Below are positions 33,752-42,330 of a stretch of 64,000 nucleotides of DNA, piece by piece. The translations under genes and the position numbers were made by a program. Position 1 is the first letter of the stretch; every line of letters begins with the position of its first letter. Origin of the DNA: RH-AL1 sp964244495 (GTDB lineage Bacteria; Pseudomonadota; Alphaproteobacteria; Rhizobiales; Beijerinckiaceae); assembly GCA_964244495.1 (NCBI GenBank), contig CAXTIU010000012.1, positions 1-64,000 on the forward strand, in the 5' to 3' direction. The notes below the pieces were generated by a model, which ran no database searches, was not told where the DNA came from, and saw only the letters and a list, made by a program, of their open reading frames with translations.

Positions 33752-34465
33752 TCAGGCGGCGTAACCGCCATCGATCGTGTGCATCGCGCCGGTGACGATG
33801 CCAGCTTCCGGACCGGCGAGGTAGGCGACCATGCCGGCGACCTCCTCGCCGGTGGCGTGGCGCTTGATCGCCATGAAGCCATGCATCTGCGCCTTCTGCG
33901 GCCCGTCCGCCGGGTTCATGTCCGTGTCGGTGGGACCGGGCTGGACGAGGTTGACCGTGATGCCGCGCTCGCCGAAGTCGCGCGAAAGCCCACGCACCAT
34001 GCCCTGCAGCGCCGCCTTGGTCATGCCGTAAGCGGCGGCGCCGGGAAAGGGGGTCCGGTCGGCGTTGGCGGACCCGATCACGATGATGCGGCCGCCCGCC
34101 CCCATGCGACGGGCAGCCTCGACCGCCGCGTGGTAGGGCGCGCGAACGTTCACGTCGATCATCCGGTCAACCGCGTCGGCGTCGAGGGCGCGTGGATCGC
34201 CTCCGAGGTAGACGCCGGCGTTGACGACCAGCACATCGAGAGGACCCTGGCTGCGCACCAACTCGACGACGGTCACACGATCGGCGCTGTCGACGCGGCG
34301 CGTCACGGCACCGCTCTCGCGCGCGAGAGCGTCCGCCAGGTCCTTCGATCCGGCGTAGGTGAAGGTGACATCGGCGCCGTCGGCCATGAAACGACGGACG
34401 ATCGCCGCCCCGATGCCGCGGCTGCCGCCGAGCACCAGCACCATCTTGCCCGAGAAATCCGTCAT
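33752..34465 (-). CDS. Short-chain dehydrogenase/reductase (FabG-like)
   Basis: This 237-residue classical SDR has cofactor motif GGSRGIGAAI, NAG motif VVNAGVY, and catalytic Ser and YxxxK in IGSANADRTPF and YGMTK. It is NAD(P)-dependent and acts on an unknown carbonyl or alcohol. It is divergent from a TetR regulator, a very common arrangement in which the regulator represses the SDR gene. Confidence 0.88.
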   Translation of the reverse strand: MTDFSGKMVLVLGGSRGIGAAIVRRFMADGADVTFTYAGSKDLADALARESGAVTRRVDSADRVTVVELVRSQGPLDVLVVNAGVYLGGDPRALDADAVDRMIDVNVRAPYHAAVEAARRMGAGGRIIVIGSANADRTPFPGAAAYGMTKAALQGMVRGLSRDFGERGITVNLVQPGPTDTDMNPADGPQKAQMHGFMAIKRHATGEEVAGMVAYLAGPEAGIVTGAMHTIDGGYAA

Positions 34466-34519
34466 GGCTTCCTTTCCTTCCCCAGCACCGCGACAGCATC
34501 GACGGTCCCACCAACGATT

Positions 34520-34584
34520 TATGGATCGGTCGGTATAGACGTAACCGGGATAGCTGAGTTGTCAATGGGATATGGATCGACCAT
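34520..34584. promoter_or_regulatory. Candidate TetR operators (direct repeat TATGGATCG)
   Basis: TATGGATCG occurs at 34520-34528 and again at 34571-34579. The second lies within a small dyad ATGG-N5-CCAT (34572-34584). Both are in the 160-bp divergent region between the SDR and TetR genes. The assignment is positional. Confidence 0.35.
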
Positions 34585-34625
34585 TTCACATGTCATCGAC
34601 GCAGCATCGGGATGGAGTTCTGGAC

Positions 34626-35282
34626 ATGGCGAGAACCGGTCGGCCGCGGGCTTTCGACAAGGACATGGCGATCGAGCGGGCGATGCTGCTGTTCTGGGAA
34701 CGAGGCTACGAGGCGACCTCCCTCACGGACCTCAAGGCCGCGATGGGGGGGATCTCCACGGCAAGCTTCTACGCCGCCTTCACCTCGAAGGAGGCCTTGT
34801 TCAGGGAGGTGGTCGACCGCTACCTCGCCACGCACGGCCAGGTGACGGCGTCGCTGCGCGACGGGGACTATGACCCCAGGACGGCGATCGAGCACGCGCT
34901 CCGCCGTTCTGCCGAGATGCAGACCACCGAGACTCACCCGCCGGGCTGCCTCGTCGTGCTCGCGACGAGGACCTGCTCGCCCCAGAACAGGCACATCCAG
35001 GCGGTCCTGACCGCCGAACGCGGGCGCAACCGCGCTGGCCTGCGCGCCTGCGTGGATCGCGCCGTCGCGGTCGGAGACCTGCCACCGGATATCGATGCCG
35101 CCGCCGTGGCCAGCCTCTTCGACACGGTCCTGGTCGGCTTGTCGACGCAGGCGCGCGACGGCGTGCCGCTCGCCACGATCGATGCCGCGATCACCAACCT
35201 GATGCGGGTCTGGGACGTGCTCGCCGCGACCGGACCGGTGGATGGAGCTACGTCCCGATGCGTCCCAGGGCGGGCAGCTTGA
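34626..35282 (+). CDS. TetR-family transcriptional regulator
   Basis: This 218-residue regulator has an N-terminal TetR helix-turn-helix (AIERAMLLFWERGYEATSLT, then STASFYAAFTSKEALFREVV). The C-terminal ligand domain has PPGCLVV typical of the YxaF/LmrA or AcrR-like C-terminal group. ATG 34626 gives MARTGRPRAF, the usual opening. It probably controls the divergent SDR. Its last 35 bases overlap the convergent DUF3750 gene. Confidence 0.88.
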   Translation: MARTGRPRAFDKDMAIERAMLLFWERGYEATSLTDLKAAMGGISTASFYAAFTSKEALFREVVDRYLATHGQVTASLRDGDYDPRTAIEHALRRSAEMQTTETHPPGCLVVLATRTCSPQNRHIQAVLTAERGRNRAGLRACVDRAVAVGDLPPDIDAAAVASLFDTVLVGLSTQARDGVPLATIDAAITNLMRVWDVLAATGPVDGATSRCVPGRAA

Positions 35283-36057
35283 TGGCGGGATGGAGGATGT
35301 CGAGGCCGGCGACCGCGCCGAGCAGGTTCACCTCCAGCCCCTCCACGAGGCCGATCGTCAAGCCGAGATAGCCGCCGAGGTTGAGGCGCAGGCCGGTGTG
35401 CGACGGGGTCAGGCCGATCCAACGCCCATCGTAGGGAAAATCCTTGCCGATGGCGGTCGGCGGCAGGCTGACCCTGATGCCGGGAACGGCGCTCATCACC
35501 GCCGCCACGAACGTGTTGGAGTTCGGGCCAGGCCACGCCCGATAGTCGCCGGGACGGGCGTAGCGGTAGCCCGAGATCGCCGCGCGGATATCCCCGATCA
35601 TGCGCTCGGCGCCGGCGCCGTCGGCGGCGAACACGGTTTGCGGCCGACTGCCGAACCACAGGCCGTCGGCGACGAAGCGGTCGACCCATATCGGGGTGCC
35701 CCACGCGGTGTAGTCGAAGCGGGCGTAGGCGCGGGCGCCGGCCTCCTTGACCACGATCCAGCTATGGGTCGCCACGATGCCGCGCCAGCTGACGGTGCGG
35801 GCCGAGAAGACCCGGACGACGGCCTCCGGATGATCGGCGGCCGGCGGCAGCAGGCCGGCGCTGGACCTGTCGGCGGATCGCCACTCCACGCCCCTGTTGC
35901 GAAGCGCGTAGAGCGCGGCCGAGACGAGCACCGGAGCCACGAAGATCGAGAGGAAGACGAGGGCCAGGGTGGAACGCACGTAGGGTCCGGGGCGGGGCGG
36001 GTGGCCACGCGACGAACGCGGCGGGGTCGCAGACGGATGTGGGGGAAGGTCGTGCAT
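35248..36057 (-). CDS. DUF3750 domain protein
   Basis: This 269-residue protein has one N-terminal membrane segment (about 22-42, TLALVFLSIFVAPVLVSAAL). The DUF3750 core follows: VFSARTVSWRGIVATHSWIV, WPGPNSNTFVAAVM and LPPTAIGKDF. The conserved His and the N-S-N-T-F block recall amidase/papain-like folds, but I would not assign activity. ATG 36057 gives the membrane anchor near the start. Confidence 0.78.
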   Translation of the reverse strand: MHDLPPHPSATPPRSSRGHPPRPGPYVRSTLALVFLSIFVAPVLVSAALYALRNRGVEWRSADRSSAGLLPPAADHPEAVVRVFSARTVSWRGIVATHSWIVVKEAGARAYARFDYTAWGTPIWVDRFVADGLWFGSRPQTVFAADGAGAERMIGDIRAAISGYRYARPGDYRAWPGPNSNTFVAAVMSAVPGIRVSLPPTAIGKDFPYDGRWIGLTPSHTGLRLNLGGYLGLTIGLVEGLEVNLLGAVAGLDILHPAIKLPALGRIGT

Positions 36058-36249
36058 GACGCCAGCCGCGCGACATCGAAAGGGTAAGACGCCCGGCCGA
36101 TTGCCACGGGCCGAGCGCGCGGCGGCGGTCCATCCTGGCCACGACCGCGTTCCGGCAAGCACGATGATGCGCTCGGCACGGCCTCAAGCACCACCGTCGA
36201 AGGGTCGCGCGACCGGTCGGAGAAGGCTCCCGCCGATCTCGCGGCATTC

Positions 36250-36621
36250 TCAGGAACCGTTGATCGACAGCACGGGGCGGTCGCCCGAGAACAGGATCGT
36301 CAGGGGATGCCCGGCGATCGTCGCGGCCAAGGCGGGTGAGAGCCGCACGGGGGTGCAGGCGTCGAGGCTGGCAACCACCGCCTGCCTGAACAGGGCTTGG
36401 TCCTCCGCTGTGCCGGCGAGCCGGGCGTAGGTCACCCTCGGCACGCCGAACACGGACCCATCGCGCTTGAGGCTGAAGCGGACCGTGATCGCCGAGCCGT
36501 CGGCGTGCGGGGGCGCCTGGAAGCAATGGGTCAGCGCGTGCTCCAGCGCGCGAAACGTCGCGCTCGGCGGCGGGGACGAGGTCGCGGTGGAAGCGAGAGC
36601 GAGGAGCCAAGCCGGTGTCAT
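36250..36621 (-). CDS. Small exported TonB/TolA C-terminal-like protein
   Basis: This 123-residue protein has a probable signal peptide (MTPAWLLALASTATSSPPPS). Its alpha/beta domain has VRFSLKRDGSVFGVPRVTYA and ends in the NGS C-terminus. This resembles stand-alone TonB-C/TolA-C folds seen in Hyphomicrobiales. The open frame extends further upstream but without homology, so ATG 36621 is preferred. Function is unknown. Confidence 0.65.
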   Translation of the reverse strand: MTPAWLLALASTATSSPPPSATFRALEHALTHCFQAPPHADGSAITVRFSLKRDGSVFGVPRVTYARLAGTAEDQALFRQAVVASLDACTPVRLSPALAATIAGHPLTILFSGDRPVLSINGS

Positions 36622-36905
36622 CGTCCGTGCCTTTCGCGTCGCGCGCCAACGCGCGTCCCTTGCTGCCGAAGCCGCCGAGGCGAAGCGGATGCTCGGGCTC
36701 GACGTTCTCGAACGTCGTCGCCTCCGCAACGTCGGGACGCCGGCGTCGAAGACGTCGTAAGATCGGTTGCCATCGGGTGCACTCATGTCACATTCATCGC
36801 CGGCGCGAACTGCCGTACGCCATCAACCGGAACCGTTCGGGGCTGTATGATCATCGCTGGGTCCGCGGCTCGCACGGCATTGTCCACCGTCGCAGGCTGT
36901 CCGCG

Positions 36906-38117
36906 ATGACGCCCGTCACCGACATGGCGGGTCCGCCCTCGTCGTGGCGGGCGGTCGCGAGCAGCTCCTTCCCGGTCTTCACCGCCCTCTACGCGGCCCT
37001 CTACAGCGCCTACGGGACGGAGTCGCCGTTCCTGCCGGCGTTCTTCGGCGAGCGAGGTCTCGACGCCGGCGGGATCGGCGCGGTGTTGACGGCCGGAACG
37101 GTGATGCGTCTGTTGTCGGGACCGTTGCTCGGCAACCTCGCCGACCATGTCGGTGCGAAGCGCGTCCTGCTGGTCGCGGCCGGCGGTTCGGGCCTGGTCG
37201 GCATGGGCTACCTGGCGGCGCACGGGTTCTGGTCACTCCTCTTCGTCTGCGTGATCCACGCGGTGGCGACGACATCGCTGGCGGCGGTCTCGGACGCGCT
37301 CGCCCTGGCGGCCAGCGTCGCGCAACGGGTTTTCGCCTACGGCTGGGTGAGGGGGATCGGTTCCGCCGCCTTCATCGTCGGCACGCTCTCGTCCGGTCGG
37401 CTGGTCGCCTCCTTCGGCACGGCGAGCATCGTCGTATCGTCGTCGATCCTCTTCCTTCTCATGATCCCGGCGGTGCTCGCCCTCCCCCCGGTGAAGGCTC
37501 CGGCCCACGAGGCGGCGAACGGCGGCATCCGCGAGATCCTGGCGATCCCGGCGATGCGCCGCGTCCTCATCGTCGCCGGCCTGGTGATCGGCAGCCACGC
37601 CATGAGCGATGCCTTCGCCGTGATCCAGTGGCAGGGCGCCCATATCGGCGCCGGCACCATCGGCCTGCTCTGGTCCGAGGCCGTGCTGGCGGAGGTGGGA
37701 GTGTTCCTGTTCATCGGCCCGATGGTCTTGGACAGGGTCGGTCCGGTCGTCGCCCTGGTCGTCGGGGCAAGCGCCGGCATCGTCAGGTGGGGGGTGCTGG
37801 CACTGACCTCGTCGGTCACCGTCCTGGCCGGCACGCAACTCCTGCACGGCCTCACCTTCGCCCTCGTGCATCTCGCCTGCATGCGGATGATCATCGCATT
37901 CTGCCCGCTGCGCTTGGCGGCGACCGCGCAATCGCTCTACGGCACCTTGGCGCTCGGCCTCGCTTCGGCCGTTCTGACCTTCCTGTCCGGCATCCTCTAC
38001 CAGTATCGCGGTATGGACGCGTTCTGGCTGATGTCGCTGCTCTGCGTGGCTGCGATCCCTGTCGCGCTCAGCCTGCGAGGATCCGGACGCCCCGACGCCG
38101 ATCAAGCGGCCTTGTGA
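36906..38117 (+). CDS. MFS transporter (phenylpropionate permease/HcaT-like family)
   Basis: This 403-residue, twelve-helix MFS protein opens with FPVFTALYAALYSAYGTESP and contains GAVLTAGTVMRLLSGPLLGN and LADHVGAKRVLL, a pattern of the MFS_1-like/HcaT group. Substrate is unknown, possibly an aromatic acid or nucleoside. No catabolic gene is adjacent. No clear ribosome site precedes ATG 36906. Confidence 0.82.
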   Translation: MTPVTDMAGPPSSWRAVASSSFPVFTALYAALYSAYGTESPFLPAFFGERGLDAGGIGAVLTAGTVMRLLSGPLLGNLADHVGAKRVLLVAAGGSGLVGMGYLAAHGFWSLLFVCVIHAVATTSLAAVSDALALAASVAQRVFAYGWVRGIGSAAFIVGTLSSGRLVASFGTASIVVSSSILFLLMIPAVLALPPVKAPAHEAANGGIREILAIPAMRRVLIVAGLVIGSHAMSDAFAVIQWQGAHIGAGTIGLLWSEAVLAEVGVFLFIGPMVLDRVGPVVALVVGASAGIVRWGVLALTSSVTVLAGTQLLHGLTFALVHLACMRMIIAFCPLRLAATAQSLYGTLALGLASAVLTFLSGILYQYRGMDAFWLMSLLCVAAIPVALSLRGSGRPDADQAAL

Positions 38118-38292
38118 GGGAGACGTTCGGAAAGGCCGAAGGAGGCGCGTCGCGTCCCCGAGCCGGCACGGCGTGCCGTGAGGCCGAGCGGCTTTATGAA
38201 GCAAGAACGATCGCGCGATCCACGCGTTGCGGGTCGACACGGCCTCGGTGTGCCGATGTGTTGGGTTGGACGATTTCGGGATCGGCAGGGAT

Positions 38293-39441
38293 TTGACGCA
38301 CAGTTTTGAAGCTGCCCACGTGCTCGATCGGCGAGTTTACGACGTACGGACCGTGGCGCGACGCGTCGGTGCGGCCGCCGCCGAACGCGCGAGCACGTAT
38401 GACGACGACGGCTGCTTTCCCGACGCGGATATCGGCCACCTTCACGCGGCCGGTCTACTGCTCGCGCCGTTCCCCGAGGCGATGGGCGGCATCGGCCTCG
38501 GCTCGGCCACGAGCGATCCGACGGAACTGCTCGATGTCCTCGTCGCGGTCGGGCGTGGAAGCCTCACGCTCGGCCGGTTGTTCGAGGGGCATGTCAACGC
38601 CGTGAAGCTCGTCACGCGTTACGGCGACGCCGCTAATCTGGCGCTTCTTCATGAAGAGGCTGCCGCCGGCTTCCCGACCGGCGTGTGGATGGCCGAGGAC
38701 GGGACGCCATTGCGCTTGGAGAAAGGCCCCGCCTGCGGTCGCCTTCAGGGCCGCAAGGTCCTGGCGTCCGGGTGCGGACGTTTCCGGCGACCGTTGGTTG
38801 CGGCGACGACCGGCGAGGGCTCGCAGATGGTGATCCCGTTCGTCGAGCACGGTCGCGCGGATTCGAGCGGCTGGACGACGCTCGGCATGCGCGCCACCGC
38901 GACGGGGACGGTCGATTTCACCGGCATACCCGTCAACGACGACGAGGTCGTCGGCAAGCCCAACGATTATATGACCTCTCCCCTGTTTCGTGGCGGTGCC
39001 TGGCGGGTCATCGCGACGCAACTTGGCGGCGTGGAAGCCGTTCTCGAGCAGTACAGGGCCCAGCTCTCCGGTGTCCGCGGCGCCGGCGATCCCCTGCAAC
39101 TCGCGCGCTTCGGCGAAGCTTTGATCGCGGCGGAGACCGCTAGGCTCTGGGTCATCAAGGCGTGCCGCACGGCCGAGGATCCTTTCGCGGACCCGTCGGT
39201 CGTCGATGCCACCGTCGACCTCGCCCGCAACGCTTTCGAGGGAGCGGCCCTGCGGGTGATCGCGCTGGCGCAGAAGGCGATCGGCTTGCGGGCCTTCCTG
39301 CGGCCCAACCCACTTGAGCGGATCATCCGCGACCTTTCGACCTACATGCGCCAGCCCGCCCTCGACATGTCCTTGACGTCCGCCGCCCGCTTCTTTCTGA
39401 CGGAGTCCGCCCGCCCGTTGGACCAGCCGACGGGCGTCTGA
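38293..39441 (+). CDS. Divergent acyl-CoA dehydrogenase-like flavoprotein
   Basis: This 382-residue protein has the acyl-CoA dehydrogenase fold layout: a helical N-terminal domain (ASTYDDDGCFPDADIGHLHA), a beta-barrel middle (GWTTLGMRATATGTVDF) and a C-terminal helical bundle. TTG 38293 preceded by GGCAGGGA is preferred over an upstream ATG that lacks homology. I could not place the usual catalytic glutamate with confidence. It is first of a tight cassette with a PIG-L deacetylase and a NodS-like methyltransferase, so an ordinary beta-oxidation role is doubtful. Confidence 0.78.
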   Translation: MTHSFEAAHVLDRRVYDVRTVARRVGAAAAERASTYDDDGCFPDADIGHLHAAGLLLAPFPEAMGGIGLGSATSDPTELLDVLVAVGRGSLTLGRLFEGHVNAVKLVTRYGDAANLALLHEEAAAGFPTGVWMAEDGTPLRLEKGPACGRLQGRKVLASGCGRFRRPLVAATTGEGSQMVIPFVEHGRADSSGWTTLGMRATATGTVDFTGIPVNDDEVVGKPNDYMTSPLFRGGAWRVIATQLGGVEAVLEQYRAQLSGVRGAGDPLQLARFGEALIAAETARLWVIKACRTAEDPFADPSVVDATVDLARNAFEGAALRVIALAQKAIGLRAFLRPNPLERIIRDLSTYMRQPALDMSLTSAARFFLTESARPLDQPTGV

Positions 39442-39464
39442 CGCATGGTTGATCCTGGGCCGGC

Positions 39465-40217
39465 ATGGTGAAGGCATCGGCGTTCCTGGCGCTGGCCGAG
39501 GTGCTGCCCTTCGCCCAACTAGCCACGCTCCTCGGCGACGGTGGCCTGTTGATCGTCGCTCCCCATCCGGATGATGAATCGCTCGGTTGCGGCGGCCTCA
39601 TCGCTGCGGCTCGGGCGAAAGGGGTGGATGTGCGCCTGATCGTCGTCAGCGACGGCGTCGGCTCGCACCGCGGCTCGCGCTCCCATCCACCGGCACGTTT
39701 GAAGGCGTTGCGTGAGGCCGAGACGATCGAGGCGGCGGCGGCGCTCGGCCTCGATGCGGCGGCCATCCGGTTCCTGGGTCTGCCGGACGCCGCCGTGCCG
39801 ACCGAAGGCGATGACGCGCGGGCCGCGGTGGATGCCATCGTCGCGGCGGCGATCGCCTGCGCCGCCGCGACGGTCTGCGTCACGTGGCGGCACGATCCGC
39901 ATTGCGATCACCTGGCTGCCGCCCGCCTCGTCGATCAGGCACGCTGCCGGCTCGATGCGGCACGCATCTACGAGTATCCGATCTGGGGCTGGACCTTGCC
40001 GGAGGCGACGGATGTTGGCGCCGGCCCGGCCGGCCTGCGACTCGACACCACGGCGCAGGGCGCCGCCAAGCGTGCCGCCATCGCCGCACATCGCTCGCAA
40101 ACGACGGCCCTCATCCGCGATGACCCACACGGATTTCGCCTCGACGCCACGATGCTGGAGCGATTCGGCCGCCCGTTCGAGATATACCTCGAGACACCTT
40201 CCGGAGCACCACCATGA
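39465..40217 (+). CDS. PIG-L/LmbE family N-deacetylase
   Basis: This 250-residue zinc deacetylase has the metal motif APHPDDESLGCGG and a second histidine cluster HDPHCDH. The family removes N-acetyl groups from GlcNAc-containing substrates (GlcNAc-PI, mycothiol and bacillithiol precursors, antibiotics). Its stop overlaps the methyltransferase start as ATGA. The neighbours suggest a GlcNAc-bearing small molecule or glycolipid as substrate. Confidence 0.87.
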   Translation: MVKASAFLALAEVLPFAQLATLLGDGGLLIVAPHPDDESLGCGGLIAAARAKGVDVRLIVVSDGVGSHRGSRSHPPARLKALREAETIEAAAALGLDAAAIRFLGLPDAAVPTEGDDARAAVDAIVAAAIACAAATVCVTWRHDPHCDHLAAARLVDQARCRLDAARIYEYPIWGWTLPEATDVGAGPAGLRLDTTAQGAAKRAAIAAHRSQTTALIRDDPHGFRLDATMLERFGRPFEIYLETPSGAPP

Positions 40218-40810
40218 GCCGCCGCACCTCGACGCTCGCCACCGACTATTTCGAGAGCCTCTACGCCGCCGACCCGGACCCATGGCGTTTCGCTTCCAGC
40301 GACTACGAGCGAGGAAAATACGCGGCGACCCTGAACGCGCTCCCCGAGACCACGTACCGGCGCGGCCTGGAGGTGGGCTGCTCCATCGGGATCATGACCG
40401 GGCAGCTCGGGCGTCGTTGCACGGAGTTGCTGGCGCTCGACGCCGCCCAAGGCGCGCTGAGCCAAGCGCGCCGGCACTGCGCGGCGATGCCCCACGTGGC
40501 CTTCGCTCAGGCGCGGGTGCCGGCGGACTGGCCGGTGACCGGTCCCTACGACCTGATCCTGCTTTCCGAAGTCGTCTACTACCTCGACCGGGACGATGTC
40601 GCCGCTCTCGCGACCAAGGTTGCGACGGTCGCGGCCGACGAGGCCGACGTGGTGCTCGTCCACTGGCTCGGCCTGACGGATTATCCTCTCACGGGGGACG
40701 AGGCGGCTGATTGCTTCATCAGCCGGTCGAGTGGGACCTCGCGGATCCTGCATCAGTCACGCACTGAGCAGTATCGTCTCGACGTGCTGCGGGTCGGAAC
40801 CGCTCGCTGA
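40214..40810 (+). CDS. SAM-dependent methyltransferase, NodS-like
   Basis: This 198-residue class I methyltransferase has DPDPWRFASSDYERGKYAAT followed by SAM motif GLEVGCSIG and LILLSEVVYYL. This opening matches the NodS family, whose founding member N-methylates the deacetylated end of chitooligosaccharides. Translation is coupled to the deacetylase by ATGA. Its last 92 bases overlap the convergent glycosyltransferase gene. Confidence 0.85.
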   Translation: MSRRTSTLATDYFESLYAADPDPWRFASSDYERGKYAATLNALPETTYRRGLEVGCSIGIMTGQLGRRCTELLALDAAQGALSQARRHCAAMPHVAFAQARVPADWPVTGPYDLILLSEVVYYLDRDDVAALATKVATVAADEADVVLVHWLGLTDYPLTGDEAADCFISRSSGTSRILHQSRTEQYRLDVLRVGTAR

Positions 40811-41936
40811 CCCGCAGGGCGTTGAGGGCGTAGCGTGCCCAGCGGATCTGCCGGGGTAGCGCGGCGGGAAGTAAAGGCCGGAAGGCGAGGACGGGACTCG
40901 TGCCCTCGATCGCCGCGAAAACCTCCCCGAACGTGACGCCACCGGCGAGTTTGCCCGCCTGGCTCGTGGTCAGGCCGAGCGGACGCGCCCAGTGCGTCAC
41001 TTCGGACAGCTGCCCTTCCCGATGGAGAAGCCGCAAACGGCGTCGCCAAAGGACCCGCCTGACAGCAACACGAAATAGCTCGAGGCGCTGGTCACAGGGA
41101 CTGTCGAGAACATCGCACCGAAGCTTCATCGTGTCGGCGGCCCCCCCCGGCGCACGTCCGTCCAGGCGACCCGACGTGATCACCTCGATGTGCGGGGCGT
41201 GACGCACGAAGGCATCGTGTCGGCGGATGGCCGCGATGAAGGCCCGATCCTCCCCGACCGTCAATGCGGGCATGCCGCCGACGCGATTGTAGACCGTCCT
41301 GCGGACGGCGATCGTTGCTCCCGAAGTCGTCCAGTGACAGGGCCAGGGGTTCCAGGGTTCAGGGTCGAGGCGGGCGCCGATCTCGGTGAGCAACGCCTCG
41401 TACTCGCTTTCAAGCCGCCCTCTCGCGTGGAGCGCAGGCGGCAGCAAGGATGCCTCGTAGGGGTCGAGAACGATCCGCCCCGCCACCGCGTCCGCGCCGG
41501 CGGCGATGCAGCCGAGGTTGTCGGCGACCCAGGTCGCCCCCACGCGACTGTCGGCGTCGGTCGTGAGGATCACGCCGTCATCGGCGCCCTCCTCCGCCAG
41601 CCATGCGGCGGCCGCCTCCATCGCCGAGCGTCGCGCCCATCCGGCCGTCGCGCCGACATGATCCTGGTAAAGGACGCGGATGGGGCAAGGCGAGTCGGCG
41701 ATCCACGCACGGACGATATGCTCCGTGCCATCAGTACAATTGTTGAGGAAGACCAGGATGCCGTAGCTCCCGACGGGCGCGCCATCCTGCCTGGTCAACG
41801 AGGCGAGACACGCGGCAATACGGTCGTACTCGTTGCGGGCCGGCAAAGCGACAACCGCCAGCAAACGTGCTTCTCGTCTCGTCAATTGATCAAATCCGGC
41901 CACGACCTGCGGCGAAACTGTCGCATTATCACTCAC
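40719..41936 (-). CDS. Family 2 glycosyltransferase
   Basis: This 405-residue GT-A enzyme opens with VVALPARNEYDRIAACLASL and has the nucleotide-sugar DxD in TTDADSRVG and the acceptor-side VGEDRAF (ED). It has no strong membrane span. GTG 41936 is chosen because GGAG lies six bases upstream; GTG 41954 is an alternative. It faces the ACAD/PIG-L/methyltransferase genes tail to tail with overlap, suggesting a fixed association. The 394-bp stretch 41937-42330 upstream holds no gene that I recognise. Confidence 0.86.
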   Translation of the reverse strand: MSDNATVSPQVVAGFDQLTRREARLLAVVALPARNEYDRIAACLASLTRQDGAPVGSYGILVFLNNCTDGTEHIVRAWIADSPCPIRVLYQDHVGATAGWARRSAMEAAAAWLAEEGADDGVILTTDADSRVGATWVADNLGCIAAGADAVAGRIVLDPYEASLLPPALHARGRLESEYEALLTEIGARLDPEPWNPWPCHWTTSGATIAVRRTVYNRVGGMPALTVGEDRAFIAAIRRHDAFVRHAPHIEVITSGRLDGRAPGGAADTMKLRCDVLDSPCDQRLELFRVAVRRVLWRRRLRLLHREGQLSEVTHWARPLGLTTSQAGKLAGGVTFGEVFAAIEGTSPVLAFRPLLPAALPRQIRWARYALNALRVSERFRPAARRDDTAQCVTDAGSARSHSTG

Positions 41937-42330
41937 CGTGAACTCCAACCCCACCTACGTAATCACGAAAACCCTAAGTAAAACCCGGACGCGCGGTTCC
42001 CCGGTGGCGACGTAGTCGCATGAGAGAAAAGGCCATCGGCGAGAGCCGGTACGAGCACGGCCGTCGCCCGTCGGATTGATCGTTTGGCCGACCGGACGGG
42101 GCGCCGGATCGCGGCTCAGAACCGCTTGCCATCCCTCTTTCGGAAGCCGCCGACCTTGCCCCGGCGGCTTTCATCCGGATGGTCAACCAACTAAAATATG
42201 GTGGGAAGGCTGGCTAGCTTTGCTGCCAAGAGAGTTCCAAGCCGGCAGCTGGCGGCGATCCGCCGCTTGTGGCGAAGCGTTTGAACGATGCCAGGTCGCG
42301 AACGGGCCGGAGCCGAAGGGGAGACGAACC

